Source: Nicotiana tabacum
Lineage: Eukaryota; Streptophyta; Magnoliopsida; Solanales; Solanaceae
Length of the DNA stretch: 64,000 nucleotides
Direction of reading: 5' to 3'
Assembly: GCF_000715075.1 (NCBI RefSeq)
Contig: NC_134103.1
Coordinates: 73,161,519 to 73,225,518, forward strand
Of this stretch, positions 1-11,543 are shown in pieces (position 1 is the first letter of the stretch; every line of letters starts with the position of its first letter). Both the position numbers and the translations under genes were made by a program. The notes under the pieces are model-generated. The model was given only the letters and a program-made list of their open reading frames with translations, searched no databases and was not told the DNA's origin.

Positions 1-1566
1 ATATATGTTGTACCCGCACATTAAATCACGTAGCAAATAGACAAACAAGTCGTACTCCCTCAAGTCAAGGTTAACCATGACACTTACCTTTCTTTGCAAC
101 CAACTCAAGATTTCAATAAACCTTTGCCTCGCGAATTGGTGTCTAAATCCCTCGAATCTAGTCACAAACAATTCAATATACTCAACATGAATTATAGAAA
201 CCAATTCTATATGAAAATACTAAATTTTCCAATTAAAATCCGAAATTCAATTCAAAAATCAACAATGGGGCCCATGTCTCGAAACCCAACAAAAGTTACA
301 AAATGTGAATGCCCATTCAACCACGAGTCCAACCATAGAAATTTTACCAAATTCCAACATCAACTCTACCTTCAAATCCCCAAATCTTATTTTCAAATCC
401 TTAGGCCCAAATCCTCGAATTTCACCTCAAAAATACGTAATCTAGTCGGAATAATCGATGATAATTCAATATTATTGACTAACAATGATCACAAGTATCT
501 TACCTCAAGATTCTCGTGAATCCTCGCTCAAAAATCGCCTCAACCCGTGTTGGAAATGTCCAAAATGACAAAAATTGTCGTAACCCTTTGTTTTTGTAAT
601 ATGTCCAGTGCTTTCGCACCTGCCGACACTTAACCACATCTTCGATTCCGCTTTTGCGGTGAAGCTTCCGCTTCTATGCCTGCGAACTCGCTTCTGCGAT
701 GAGGCTGCCCCTTCCCATTTTCCGCTTCTGCGATGCATGTGCCGCTTCTGCGGTCGCTCTTCTGCAAGGCATCATCCACGGCTGCGGACCTCATGCTTCT
801 ACGATGCCAGGCTCACTTCTGTGAGCTCGCACCTGCGAGATAATTTCCCGAGGCTCACTTCTGTAGGCAGCAAATTCCTAGCTTTATTCTAAGTCCAAAT
901 TTAATCCGTTAACCATCCGAAACTCACCCGAGGCCCCCGGGACCTCAACCAAATATACCAACAAGTCCTAAAATATTTTACAAACTTAGTCGAAGCCTCA
1001 TATCACATCAAACAACGCAAAAAACATGAATCATACCCCGATTCAAGCCTAATGAAACTAAGAAATTCCAACTTCTACATTCGATGCCGAAACCTATCAA
1101 ATCAAGTCCGATTGACCTCAAATTTTGCACACAAGTCATAAATAACATAACGGACCTATGAAAATTCAGAATTGGATTCCGACCCCGATATCAATAAAAG
1201 TCAATTTGTGGTCAAACTTTGAAATTTTTAAGCCTTTAAGTTTCTAGTTTTCATCAAATGACGATAATTCAAGCTAGGGATTTCCGAATTTGATTTCGGG
1301 CATACGCCCAAGTCTCAAATCACGATACGGACCCACCGGGACTATTAAAACACGGATCCGGGTCTGGTTGTTCAAAATGTTTACCGAATTCAACTTAAGT
1401 GAGTTTTAAAGCATTATTTCTCATTTTTATCAATTTTTCACATAAAAACTTTCTGGAAAATATACGAACTACGCACGCAAGTCGAGGAATGCTAAATGGT
1501 GCTATTCAAGGTCTCAGAACACATAAATGAATATTAAATTTAAAGATGACTTTTCGAGTCATCACA
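1..1566 (-). repeat. E1 3' LTR (inner part; outer part beyond window)
   Basis: Direct-repeat partner of 8019-9591. It ends with CA at 1566, immediately beside a purine tract (on the minus strand) that follows the pol stop. It contains a cluster of CG-rich words (about 640-850). A 141-codon open frame at 94-519 recurs in the other LTR (8147-8521) with changes. I regard it as chance open LTR sequence, not a gene. Confidence 0.93.
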
Positions 1567-1581
1567 TTCTTCACCTCTAAA
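1567..1581 (-). other. E1 polypurine tract
   Basis: On the minus strand this reads as a purine-rich run (TTAGAGGTGAAGAA) directly before the TG of the 3' LTR. It is the normal site for plus-strand priming. The pol stop codon (TAG, 1577-1579) overlaps its start. Confidence 0.8.
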
Positions 1582-2923
1582 ACAAACATTCATCCTCGAA
1601 CGGAATTAGAAAAAGTACCTGGGTTGGTAAAAAGGTGTGGATATCTACTCCGCATGTACGACTCAGACTCCCAAGTGGATGTTTCTACCAGTTGACCTCT
1701 CCATTGTACTCGAGCTGATGGATAACTCTTAGAACTCAACTGTCAGACCTGCCGGGGTAGAATAGCTATGAACTCCTCCTCATAAGACAAATCTTTGTCC
1801 AATTGGACTGAGCTGAAATCTAATACATGGGAGGGATCACCATGGTATTTCAGGAGCATGGATACATGAAACAACGAATAAACTGTTGATAAACTAGGTA
1901 GTAGTGCAAGCCTGTAGGCTACTTCCCCCACCCTTTCAAGAATTTCAAAGAGTCCGATATACCTAGGGCTCAACTTAACCTTCTTTCCGAACCTCATTAC
2001 ACCTTTCATAGGTGAAACCTGGAGCAATACTCTTTCTCCAACCATGAATGCAATATCACAAACTTTACGGTCGGCATAACTCTTTTGCCTAGACTGAGCT
2101 GTGCGAAGTCGATCCTGAATAACCTTGACCTTATCTAAGGCATCCTGTACCAAATCTGTACCCAATAGCCTAGCCTAGCCCGGCTCAAACCAACCCACTG
2201 GAGATCGGCACCGTCTACTATAAAAAGCCTGATACGGCGCCATCTGAATGCTCGACTGATAATTGTTATTATAGGCAAACTTCGCAAGTGGTAAGAACTG
2301 ATCCCAAGAACCTCCAAAGTTTATAACACAAGCGTGAAGCATATCTTCCAATATCTGAATAGTCCGCTCAGACTGTCCGTTTGTCTGAGGATGAAATGTC
2401 GTACTCAACTCAACCCGCGTGCCTAACTCATGCTATCTCGATCAGAAATGATAGAAACAGGCACACCGTGAAGGCGGACAATCTCGCGGATGTAAATCTC
2501 CGCTAACCACTTTGAAGAATAGGTAACTGCTACTGGGATGAAATGTGCTGACTTGGTCAACCTGTCCACAATGACCCATACTGCGTCCAACTTTCTCTGA
2601 GTCCGTGGGAGCCCAACAACAAAATCCATAGTGATACGCTCCCACTTCCACTCAGGAATTTCTAACTTCTGAAGAAAATCAGCAGGTCTCTGATGCTCGT
2701 ACTTGACTTGCTGACAAATTAAACACCAAGCTACATATGCAACTATATCCTTCTTCATTCTCCTCCACCAATAATGTTGTCGCAAAGCTTGATACATTTT
2801 GGCGTCACCTGGATGAATAGAATACCGGGAACTATGGGCCTCCTCGAGAATTAATTCACGAAGCTTATTCACATTAGGCACACAAATACGACCCTGCATC
2901 CACAGAACTCCATCTTCCCCCAC
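1577..2923 (-). pseudogene. E1 integrase and chromodomain-like tail (broken)
   Basis: C-terminal pol. The HHCC zinc region (SIHPG, QHYWW, CLICQ) lies near 2700-2840. The first catalytic Asp is in TMDFVVGLP (about 2640) and the second in ISDR (about 2445). After that Asp the frame breaks near 2434, where a stretch present in E2 and E3 (GTQF.. through the start of the next helix) is missing. The third acid (QSERTIQ) survives in another frame near 2370. The tail includes a GPF/Y-type region (YIGLFEILERV) and a chromodomain-like VQWRG....TWES motif (about 1650-1700). Nonsense codons include TGA in place of Arg after RQV (about 1730) and TAG after FEPG (about 2174). It would insert the cDNA if intact; the deletion makes that impossible. 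Confidence 0.9.
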
Positions 2924-2960
2924 AGCGACCTGTTTGGCACCACCGTGCTACACCGAGTCC

Positions 2961-5006
2961 TTAAGGATAAGCAAATGCGACTGTGCAAGCTAGAACTCGA
3001 CTGGACTCTAAAACATCTAACCTCATGAACTGATTGGCCAAAGTCTGAACATCTGTAGCTAACGGCCTCTCACCAACCGGGATATACGCAAGGCTATCCA
3101 TACTCACAGCCTTTCTACTCAAAGCATCGGCCACCACGTTGGCCTTTCCGGGGTGATACAAAATGGTGATATCATAGTCTTTCAACAGCTCCAACCATGT
3201 TCTTTACCTCAAATTGAGGTCTTTTTGTTTGAACAGGTACTGTAGACTACGATGATCAGTGAATACCTCACACGAGACACTGTAAAGGTAGTGCCTCCAA
3301 ATCTTTTGCGCATGAACAGTGGCTGCTAATTCTAAGTCATGAACAGGGTAATTCTTTTCATGCACCTTCAACTGTTGTGGCGCATATGCAATCACTCTGC
3401 CATCTTGCATTAATACCGCACCAAGCCCAATGCGAGATGCATCACAATACACCGTATACAATCCTGAACTTGGGGGCAATACCAACACTGGCGTCATAGT
3501 CAAAGCTCTCCTGACCATCTGAAAGCTCAACTCACACTCATCTGACCATCTGAATGGGACACCTTTATTGGTCAATTTGGTCAATGGAGATGCTATAGAT
3601 GAAAACCGCTCCACAAACCGGTGATAATAACCTGCCAAACCTAGGAAACATCATATCTCTGTAGCTAAAGTAGGTTTAGGCCAATTCTGATTTGCCTCAA
3701 TCTTCTTAGGATCCACTTTTATGCCTTTTGCCAATACAACATGCCCCAAAAATGCAACCGAGTCTAACCAAAATTCGCATTTTGAAATTTTGGCAGATAA
3801 CTGGTTATTCTTCAGAGTCTGAAGCACAATCCGAGTATGTTTCTCATGCTCCTCTCGACTGCTGGTGTAAATCAAGATACCATCAATGAATACAACCACA
3901 AAAGAATCTAAATAGGGCTTGAATACCCGGTTCATCAAATTCATAAATGTTGTTGGGGCATTTGTTAGCCCAAATGACATCACTAGGAATTCTTAATGCC
4001 CATATCGAGTCCGAAAAGCTGTCTTAGGGACATCAGATACCCTAATCTTCAACTGATGGTAACCAGACCTTAAATCGATCTTTGAAAACACCTTGGCACC
4101 CTGAAGCTGATCAAATAAGTCATCCATTCTTGGCAACAGATACTTGTTCTTAATAGTAGCTTTGTTCAACTGCCGATAATCTATACACATCCGCATTGAA
4201 CCATCTTTCTTCTTTACAAATAACACTAGTGCACCCCAAGGCGAGACGCTAGGTCTAATGAATCCCTGATCAATCAAATCTTGTAACTGCTCCTTCAATT
4301 CTTTTAGTTCTGGCGGGGGCCATACGGTATGGTGGAATAGAAATGGGCTGAGTGCCCGAGCCAAATCAATACAGAAGTCAATATCTCTGTCGGGTGGCAT
4401 CCCCGGCAAATCTGTAGGAAATACATCTGGAAACTCACGGACAACTGGGACTGAATCCATAGAAGGAACATCCACACTAGAATCGCGAATATGAGTCAGA
4501 TAAGCTAGACAGCCCTTCTCGACCATACGTCGAGCTTTCACATAAGAGATAACCCTGCTGGTAGAATGGCCATGAATCCTTTTCCACTCTAATTGAGGCA
4601 ACCACGGCATGGCTAAGGTCATCATTTTGGCGTGACAATCCAATATAACATGATAAGGTGACAGCCAATCCACACCCAAGATAACATCAAAATCTACAAT
4701 ATCAAGGAGTAGGAGATCTACGCTAGTCTCAAGACTCCCAAGAGTAACCACACACGAACGATAGACATGATCTACCACAACAAAATCTCCCACCAGTGTG
4801 GACACACACACAGAAGTATTCAGAGAATCATGAGGCACAACCAAATATGAAGTAATATAGGAAGACACATAGGAATAAGTAGATCCCAGATCAAATAGAA
4901 CGGAAGCATCTCTATGGAAAACTGGAACAATACCTGTGATCACGACATCGGATGACTCAACCTCAGGCCTAGCTGGAAAAGCATAAAATCGGGGCTGGGC
5001 CCCCAA
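2961..5006 (-). pseudogene. E1 protease, reverse transcriptase and RNase H (broken)
   Basis: The aspartic protease core is [10 protein letters not shown] (Asp near 4891) with the downstream [10 protein letters not shown] motif. RT follows: [28 protein letters not shown] (motif A Asp kept), then a stop (TAA, about 3990) where E2 and E3 have Tyr. RT motif C reads FIDGILIY, so the second catalytic Asp is Gly (codon 3879-3881). RNase H starts at [16 protein letters not shown] and continues through DLELAA and [13 protein letters not shown] near 3201 replaces Gln before the [10 protein letters not shown] connection. In the family this polyprotein processes Gag-Pol and copies RNA to DNA; here RT cannot be active. 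Confidence 0.92.
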
Positions 5007-5149
5007 CTCGGAGCTACATCTCTGGGACGACCTCTAATTGGCTGGCCTCCACATCTAACGGCCTGACCTCCACCTCTAGATGTCTGTCCCCTACCTCTAG
5101 TTGGCTGAGCAGGCGGTGAAGTAACCAGTGCAGGGACCATGGCATGAGA

Positions 5150-5630
5150 ACCCTGTTGCTGTGAGTTTCTCAGTGCTCGAGGGCAAAATCTAGCAATATG
5201 CCTCGGATCACCACAAGTGTAACAGGACCTCGGCTGTTTTAACTGCTGACCCTGTTGACCTGCTTAACCACCCTGAAAACTCTGGAGCGGAGGTGCACTA
5301 ATAGGAGCTGGTGGTGCACTGTAGGCTAGCTGGTCGGAATGAGACATATAAGGGCCACGACAACCTGAAGCACTGTGGGATGCCTTGAGCACTGAACGAA
5401 ACGGCCTGGGAGGATGGCCTATACCAAAATTACCCCTGCCTCCAAACGATGCACCACTGAACCCACCAAATTGACGAGGCCTCTTATCAGACCCCTGCCC
5501 TCTCTCTTGTACAATAACCATCTCGATCCTCCTAGCAACATTAGCAGCCGCCTGAAAGGAAATCTCACTTCCGGTCTCCTTGGCCATCTGGAGCCTGATA
5601 GGGTGAGTGAGTCCATCAATAAACCTCCTC

Positions 5631-5691
<61 letters not shown>

Positions 5692-6564
5692 AGGAAGTAA
5701 AAGGAGAGATTGACAGGGTAGATCCACAAAATAGGTCTCGTACTGAGTAACAGTCATACTTCCCTGCTGGAGACGCTCAAACTGCCTACGGTAATCCTCT
5801 CTCAATGTGATAGGGAGGAACTTCTCTAGAAATATTTGTGAGAACTCGTCCCAAGTAAGTGCAGGCGACCTAACTGGTCTGGTCAACATATAATCTCTAC
5901 ACCACATCTTGGCGGAACCCGTCATCTGAAATACAGTAAAATCGAACCCATTGGTCTCAACTATACCCATGTTCTGCAGCACCTCATGGCAGCGGTCAAT
6001 ATAATCATGTGGGTCCTCAAAAGGTGTACCACTGAAGTGAACTGGAAAGAGCTTGATAAACTTGTCCAACCACAATAAAGCCTCAGAAGAAATGGCGGAC
6101 CTATCGCCGGTCCGTGCGCAACAACTGGCTGAACTACCCCAACTGGCGGGACTGCTGGAGCCTGATACTGAGAAGCTATCTACTCCGGAGCAGGAGTAGT
6201 GGGAGTCTGTGCTACTCCCCCATCCTGTGAGATGGCTGGTGCCACTGGAAATATACCATTCTGGGCCCCACCCTCCATAAGGCTCACCAAACGGACTAGT
6301 GCGTCCTAAAGCACTAGAGTAGCTATGAACCCTTTCGGGACATGAACTGGTCCAACAAGTACAGTCTGAGTTGGAACCTCCTCTTAAAAATCCACCTTGA
6401 GGCTCCACAACAGGTGTTGCTGCTCGAGCTCGAGACTGAGCTCTACCTCTGCCTCTACCTCAGCCTCTGGCGCGACATCGGCCTAGGCCTCTACCCCTGG
6501 TCATAGTTTCTACCGGGGGCTCTGGCTCTTAATAGGCGGTAGATGTAGTACGTTTTCTCGCCAT
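5150..6564 (-). pseudogene. E1 gag (broken)
   Basis: Capsid/nucleocapsid gene. The start is chosen at ATG 6564, about 200 nt after the PBS, beginning MARKRTT as expected for the family. An Arg/Gly-rich N-terminus holds two early stops. The capsid core (about 5700-6080) includes FSGTPFEDPHDYIDRC and FLEKFLPITLR. The zinc knuckle C-x2-C-x4-H-x4-C is complete at 5183-5224 (CYTCGDPRHIARFC). A (GA)n microsatellite at 5634-5688 sits in the codons for an ER-rich stretch, and the frame differs on its two sides. Another stop (TAA near 5262) separates the knuckle from the capsid frame. A second frame change separates gag from protease near 5000. Confidence 0.88.
5634..5688 (+). repeat. (CT)27 microsatellite inside E1 gag
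   Basis: Fifty-five bases of pure CT on the plus strand, read as GA on the coding strand, giving alternating Arg-Glu. It lies where E2 encodes TDRERIRRF, so it probably grew from the natural GAGAGAGAG of these codons. Confidence 0.97.
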
Positions 6565-6751
6565 CTGCGAGAGAATAAGAATAGAATGGTTCAATCATCG
6601 ATGATTGAATAAAATCGCACAATAGAATAATAAATAATTGATATTGTTCCTAAACTTCATAGCCTCTGAAAGATAAGTACAAACGTATCCGTACCAATTC
6701 TTCAGACTCTATTAAGCTTGTTCGTGACTCATGAGACCTAAGTAACCTAGT

Positions 6752-6763
6752 GCTCTTACACCA
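6752..6763 (-). other. E1 primer binding site (initiator tRNA-Met type)
   Basis: On the minus strand, three bases after the 5' LTR end, TGGTGTAAGAGC matches the canonical tRNA-iMet PBS TGGTATCAGAGC at 10 of 12 bases. E3 has the perfect version at the equivalent place. Confidence 0.85.
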
Positions 6764-7439
6764 ACTTGTCACGACCCGAAATTCCCACCTTCGGGACCGT
6801 GATGGCACCTAACATTTCACTTGCTAGGCAAGCCAACGTTAGAATAATCTTAACCATTTTTAAACAAATTAAATTAAAAAGGAAGTCATTTACTGTAATA
6901 AAATACGGAAGACCATAACAACTGAATCATCCAAATACATCCCCGAATCTAGTGTCACAAGTGCACTAGCTACTAGAATAATACAAATAAAGGTCTAAAT
7001 AAAATTCAAGCTGTTTGAAAGATAATACACAACTAAGATAAAGTAGAAGGGGACTTCAGAACTGCGGACGTTGTGTAGTTATACCTCAAGTCTCCTCTAG
7101 GTAGCTGAATTCGAGCAAGTCTATGGTACGCCGCTGGGACCAACTCCAAAATCTGCACAAGAAGTGCAGAGTGTAGTATGAGTACAATTGATCCCATGTA
7201 CTCTGTAAGTGTCGATCCTAACCTCGACAAAGTAGTGACGAGGCTATGACAAGACACATATGTAAACAACCTGTGTAGGTATATACATATACGAAGCAAA
7301 ATTGAACACAATAATTAACAAATTTTACAGTATTTGGGAGGGAACATGTGAAGGAAAATAGTATAACAATTTCAGCCAGGGAAGTGTCATGTAGCAGCAA
7401 AATATTTCACCAACAACAAGATAAGTAGCTGAAATAATA

Positions 7440-7785
7440 AAATGGTATGGCACCACTCTTCGTGCTTTTACTCTCATTCTTTTCATGAAATGATAAATAA
7501 ATAATACGAATGGTACGGTATCACCCTTCGTGCTTTAACTCTCTTTCTTGCCACAGTATGATGAATAGATAATTTAAATGGCAAAGCATCACCCTTCTTG
7601 CTTTGACTCTCTTCCTTACTTTATAAATCAATAAACAATAATGTAAAAATAGCACGGCATCACCCTGCGTGCTTTTACACTCTTCCTTACCATGACAATA
7701 ATAATATAAATAGTATATATGGAACGACATCACCCGCCGTGCTTTTACACTCTTCCTTACCGTGAAATAATAATATAAATTCGAA
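7440..7785 (-). repeat. ~70-bp tandem repeat, five units, in E1 5' LTR
   Basis: The core GCTTT recurs at 7462, 7532, 7600, 7671 and 7741 (spacing 70, 68, 71, 70). Each core is preceded by a CAYCACYCTTCGT-like word, and a degenerate sixth core lies near 7975-7990. In the fourth unit AGCACG...CGTGCT form a 6-bp inverted repeat. In the third CAAAGCA...TGCTTTG form 7 bp. Confidence 0.85.
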
Positions 7786-8679
7786 AGAGTATTTAAATGT
7801 GGGGATCTATACTTGTCAATCAATTCAATACCAGAATACCGACCTCGCCTTCCAAAATATTCAACAACAATTAGATTAATAATAATTTCATGAAAAATGA
7901 TCAAATAAACAAATAATAAACTTAAGCAGAAAAATCTTAGTTAAATAAGCAATTATTCACATTGAACAAATTTCACCCTCATGCTTTGACTCAACCACAA
8001 TGCATAAGTACACGCCACCTCATATATACATTGTACCCGCATATTAAATCAGGTAGCAAATAGACAAACAAGTCCTACTACCTCAAGTCAAGATTAACCA
8101 CGACACTTACCTTTCTTTGTAACCAACTCAAGATTCCAATAAACCTTTGCCTCGCGATTTGGTATCTGAACGCCTCAAATCTAGTCACAAACAATTCAAT
8201 ATACTCAACACGAATTATAGAAACCAATTCTATATGAAAATACTAAATTTTCCAATTAAAATTCGAAATTCAATTCAAAAATCAACAGTGGGGCCCATGT
8301 CTCGAAACCCAATAAAAGTTATAAAATGTGAACGCCCATTCTACCACGAGTCCAACCATATAAATTTTATCAAATTCCGACATCAACTCTACCATCAAAT
8401 CCCCAAATTGTATTTTCAAATCCCTAGGCCCAAATCCTCGAATTTCACCTCAAAAACACATAATCTAGTAGGAATAATCGATGATAATTCAATATTATTG
8501 ACTAACAATGATCACAAGTGACTTACCTCAATATTTCCCATGAATCTTCGCTCAAATATTGCCTCAACCCGTGTTGGAAATGTCCAAAATGACAAAAATT
8601 GTCGGAACCCTCTGTTTTTGTAATAAGTCCAGTGCTTTCGCACATGCCGACACTTAACCACATCTTCGGTTCTACTTTT

Positions 8680-8880
8680 GCGGTGAAGCTTCCGCTTCTA
8701 CGACTGCCTTCGCTTCTGCGACGAGGCTGCCCCTTCCCTTTCCGCTTCTGCGATGCATGTGCCGCTTCTGCGGTTGCGCTTCTGCAAGGCATCATCCGCG
8801 TCTGCGGACCTCATGCTTCTGCGATGCCAGACTCGCTTCTGTGAGCTCGCACCTGTGAGATAATTTCCGCAGGTGCGGTT
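8680..8880 (-). repeat. CG-rich word cluster in E1 LTR (second copy at about 640-850)
   Basis: An otherwise AT-rich LTR carries a dense run of short words of the form CGCTTCTGCG (minus strand CGCAGAAGCG) at 10-25 base spacing. The same word occurs in the solo LTR and E3 LTRs. E2 has a different word (CGCGTTCGCGAAG) in the equivalent part of its LTR. Confidence 0.75.
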
Positions 8881-9591
8881 GCATGAGTAGGCAGCAAATT
8901 CCCAGTTCTGTTCTAAGTTCAAATTTGATCCGTTAACCATCCAAAACTCACCCGAGGCCTCCGGGACCTCAACCAAATATATCAACAAGTCCTAAAATAT
9001 CTTACGAACTTAGTTGAAGCCTCACATCACATCAAACAACACTAAAAATACGAATCCCACCCCGATTCAAGCCTAATAAAACTAAGAAATTCCAACTTCT
9101 ACATTCGATGTCGAAACCTAACAAATCAAGTCCGATTGACCTCAAACTTTGCAAATAATTCATAAATGACATAACAGACCTATGAAAATTTTAAAATAGG
9201 ATTCTGACCCCGATACCAATAAAAGTCAATTTGTGGTCAAACTTTAAAATCTTTAAGCCTTTAAGTTTCTAGTTTTCGTCAAATAGCGATAATTCAAGGT
9301 AGGGACTTTCAAATTTGATTCCGGGCATACGCCCAAATCCCAAATCATGATACGGACCCACCGAAACTGTTAAAATACTAATTCGGAAATATTTGCTCAA
9401 AATATTGACCGAAATCAACTTAAGTGAGTTTTAAAGCATTATATCTCATTTTTATTAATTTTTCTCATAAAAGCTTTTCGAAAAATATACGGATTGCGCA
9501 CGCAAGTCGAGAAATGCTAAATGGTGCTATTCGAGGTCTCAGAACACATAAAGGAATATTAAATTTAAAGATGACCTTTCGGATAATCACA

Positions 9592-9690
9592 CTAAGTCCA
9601 CTTAATTATAAGCATAATTGTAATAGTAGACCGATATTATTTGCACAAATTCTTGTGTACGATATTGTCTCCAAGAATCTAAAACATTTG
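9592..9690 (+). repeat. ~99-bp segment duplicated at 22370-22470
   Basis: It begins CTAAGTCCACTTAATTATAAG and matches the sequence right of E2 with only a few substitutions, then the two copies diverge. The left limit here is exactly the E1 LTR end; there it is exactly the E2 LTR end. A shorter match (TAAGTCCACTTAATTATAAG) also occurs at 11068-11087. Confidence 0.9.
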
Positions 9691-10152
9691 GTATCATAAA
9701 GGTGTTGTTGTGATGAATTTAACATATGATGATTCATACGTCTGTGCAGAGAAAATGTGTTGAGTATATTTTACTATTATTCATGACCCAAATAAAAAAT
9801 AAGAGGCTTATCATGCTGAATTTGTCTTACAACTGCCAATATTCTGTTGTGAATAAACCATGAACAATAACAACACAAGAGGAGGTAGAGGATGACGATG
9901 AACATATGGTGTTATTGATAGGACTGTGTATTTGTCTTCTCAGGTTATCCTTTAATTCTAGCATTTAATTTCTCATGACAATTCTGACCCTTTCAGATTA
10001 TCAGAAGTAGGGAGATATTGAAATTTTGTAAATGGTAAGGGGAAGTCAGGTTATTCACACTTTCTTTGCATATGTATGAATTTAATCTAAACGGAAAATA
10101 AAAAGTGAATACTTTCAAGACAAACACTGTTGGAGATGCTATGCCGAAATAT
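9691..10152 (+). other. AT-rich intergenic sequence, nothing recognised
   Basis: No sustained open frame, RNA gene or terminal repeat was found. It lies between the duplicated 99-bp segment and the first copy of the local tandem duplication. Confidence 0.6.
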
Positions 10153-10444
10153 AAAGTAAAGATAATAACTTGTGTTTTATATACTGAATATACATTTTTT
10201 GTTATATTACCAAAAGAGGAATATACATTTTTGGAATGATACTATTGTAAGCTCTTTTCATTTATTTCCTTTTATATGAAAATTAAAGGAGGGGAGATGA
10301 TAAGGAAAAAGAAAAACCAAAAAGAAGACAAGAAAAGTGAGGAAAAAAAGAGTATTACAAAACAAAAACAAAAAGCAATAGAAATTTTGACATCGAGATG
10401 ACAAAGTACGGTACAATTTCTACAACTTTTGTGTTTCCTTTTAT

Positions 10445-10700
10445 TGGGCAAAGTGGGTTGCTATGATGGTAAGCACCCTCCACTTTCAACCAAGAGATTG
10501 TGAGTTCGAGTCACCCTAAGAGCAAGGTGGGGAGTTCTTGGAGGGAAGGATACCGAGGGTCATTTTGGAAACAGCCTCTCTACCCTAGGGTAGGGGTAAG
10601 GTCTGCGTACACACTACCCTCCCCAAAGTAGGGGTAAGGTCTGCGTACACACTACCCTCCCCAAACCCCACTAGTGGAATTATACTGGGTTGTTGTTGTT
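10445..10700 (+). mobile_element. TS SINE (tRNA-derived)
   Basis: A tRNA-like head has box A (TGGTAAGCACC) and box B (GTTCGAGTCAC). The body has the typical TAAGGTCTGCGTACACACTA words, and the 3' end is (TTG)n. The TSD is GTGTTTCCTTTTAT (10431-10444) against GTGTTTCCTCTTAT (10701-10714), one mismatch. The body contains a direct duplication of about 40 bp around 10590-10670. TS SINEs are known from Solanaceae, so this is the best taxonomic marker here. Confidence 0.9.
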
Positions 10701-11067
10701 GTGTTTCCTCTTATGTGTCTTCAAGGAAACAATGGGGCACACTGTTAGTCCTTAGATGGATTCAGCTCCTCCCTCTTGATTATGAAATTTTCATATTTAT
10801 TTTCATTAAAATGAAATTCATGATCTTAAATGTTATAATAATGATAGGTATTAAAGAGGGCGGTTAACATCAAATAATTACAAAAAACAAAAATAGTAAC
10901 GTACATTTAGGAGTTATAATAGAAATAATATTAAGTGCAATAATTGTAATATATTTTATAGTAAACAATTGATTGAAAGAAAAAAAAAGTTGAACAAATT
11001 AAAACGTAAGAAATACAGCCGCGCGAAATGCGAATATAAAGCCTAAGAAGTACAATAGTCCCATACG

Positions 11068-11095
11068 TAAGTCCACTTAATTATAAGTGGACTTA
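11068..11095. repeat. Perfect 11-bp inverted repeat with 6-nt loop
   Basis: TAAGTCCACTT - AATTAT - AAGTGGACTTA. It shares its left arm with the 99-bp segment at 9592 and 22370 and lies at the junction of the two local tandem copies. Confidence 0.85.
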
Positions 11096-11543
11096 ACTTA
11101 AAAAGTAAAGACAATAACTTATGTTTTATATACTGAATATACATTTTTGTTATATTACCAAAAAAGGAATATACATTTTTGGAATGATACTACTGTAAGC
11201 TCTTTTCATTTATTTCTTTTTATATGAAAATTAAAGGAGGGGAGATGATAAGGTAAAAGAAAAATCAAAAAACAAGACAAGAAAAGTGAAAAAAAAGAGT
11301 ATTACAAAACCAAAAAAAAAAAAGCAACAGAAATTTTGACATCGAGATGACAAATTATTGTATAATAGAAATAATATTAAGTGCAATAATTGTAATGTAT
11401 TTTATAGTAAACAATTGATTGAAAGGAAAAAAAGAATTTGAACAAATTAAAAAGTGAGAAATACAATTGCGCCAAACGCGGATATATTTACTAGTTTAGG
11501 ACATAAAGTAAAGCCTCAAAAGTACAATAGTCTCATACCTAAG

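Larger units (their letters stand above)
1..9591 (-). mobile_element. E1: Tekay/Del-like Ty3/gypsy element, left end outside window
   Basis: Minus-strand LTR retrotransposon. The first 1566 bases match about 8019-9591 closely and represent the 3' LTR. Its remaining ~1.25 kb should lie left of the window, judging from the complete 5' LTR (6767-9591). Internal order on the minus strand is PBS, gag with zinc knuckle, protease, RT, RNase H, integrase, chromodomain-like tail, PPT. That order and the LTR length fit the Tekay (Del) chromovirus clade. Multiple stops, frame changes and an integrase deletion make it non-autonomous. The right border is exact (LTR ends in ...TCACA). The left TSD cannot be seen; CTAAG at 9592-9596 is the expected right copy. 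Confidence 0.95.
6767..9591 (-). repeat. E1 5' LTR, 2825 bp
   Basis: Full LTR; it starts TGTCACGACC and ends ATCACA on the plus strand, with TG..CA ends. It contains a ~70-bp tandem array (7440-7785), a CG-rich word cluster (about 8680-8880), and the inner part shared with 1-1566. The PBS follows immediately on the minus strand. Confidence 0.93.
10153..11543 (+). repeat. Imperfect ~950-bp tandem duplication
   Basis: 10153-10415 matches 11102-11366, and 10919-11075 matches 11366-11543. So a ~950-bp unit starts at 10153 and repeats at 11102. The second copy lacks about 500 bp (10416-10918), including the SINE. The second copy is interrupted at its right end by E2. Both copies carry a degenerate Helitron-like 3' end (near 11010-11030 and 11470-11499, GCGC...GCGG then TTTACTAG in the second). 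Confidence 0.8.

Noticed and set aside
94..519. 141-codon open frame, also present at 8147-8521
   Set aside because: Both copies are in the two LTRs of E1 and have no recognisable protein features; Asn/Lys/Ile-rich composition follows the AT-rich LTR.
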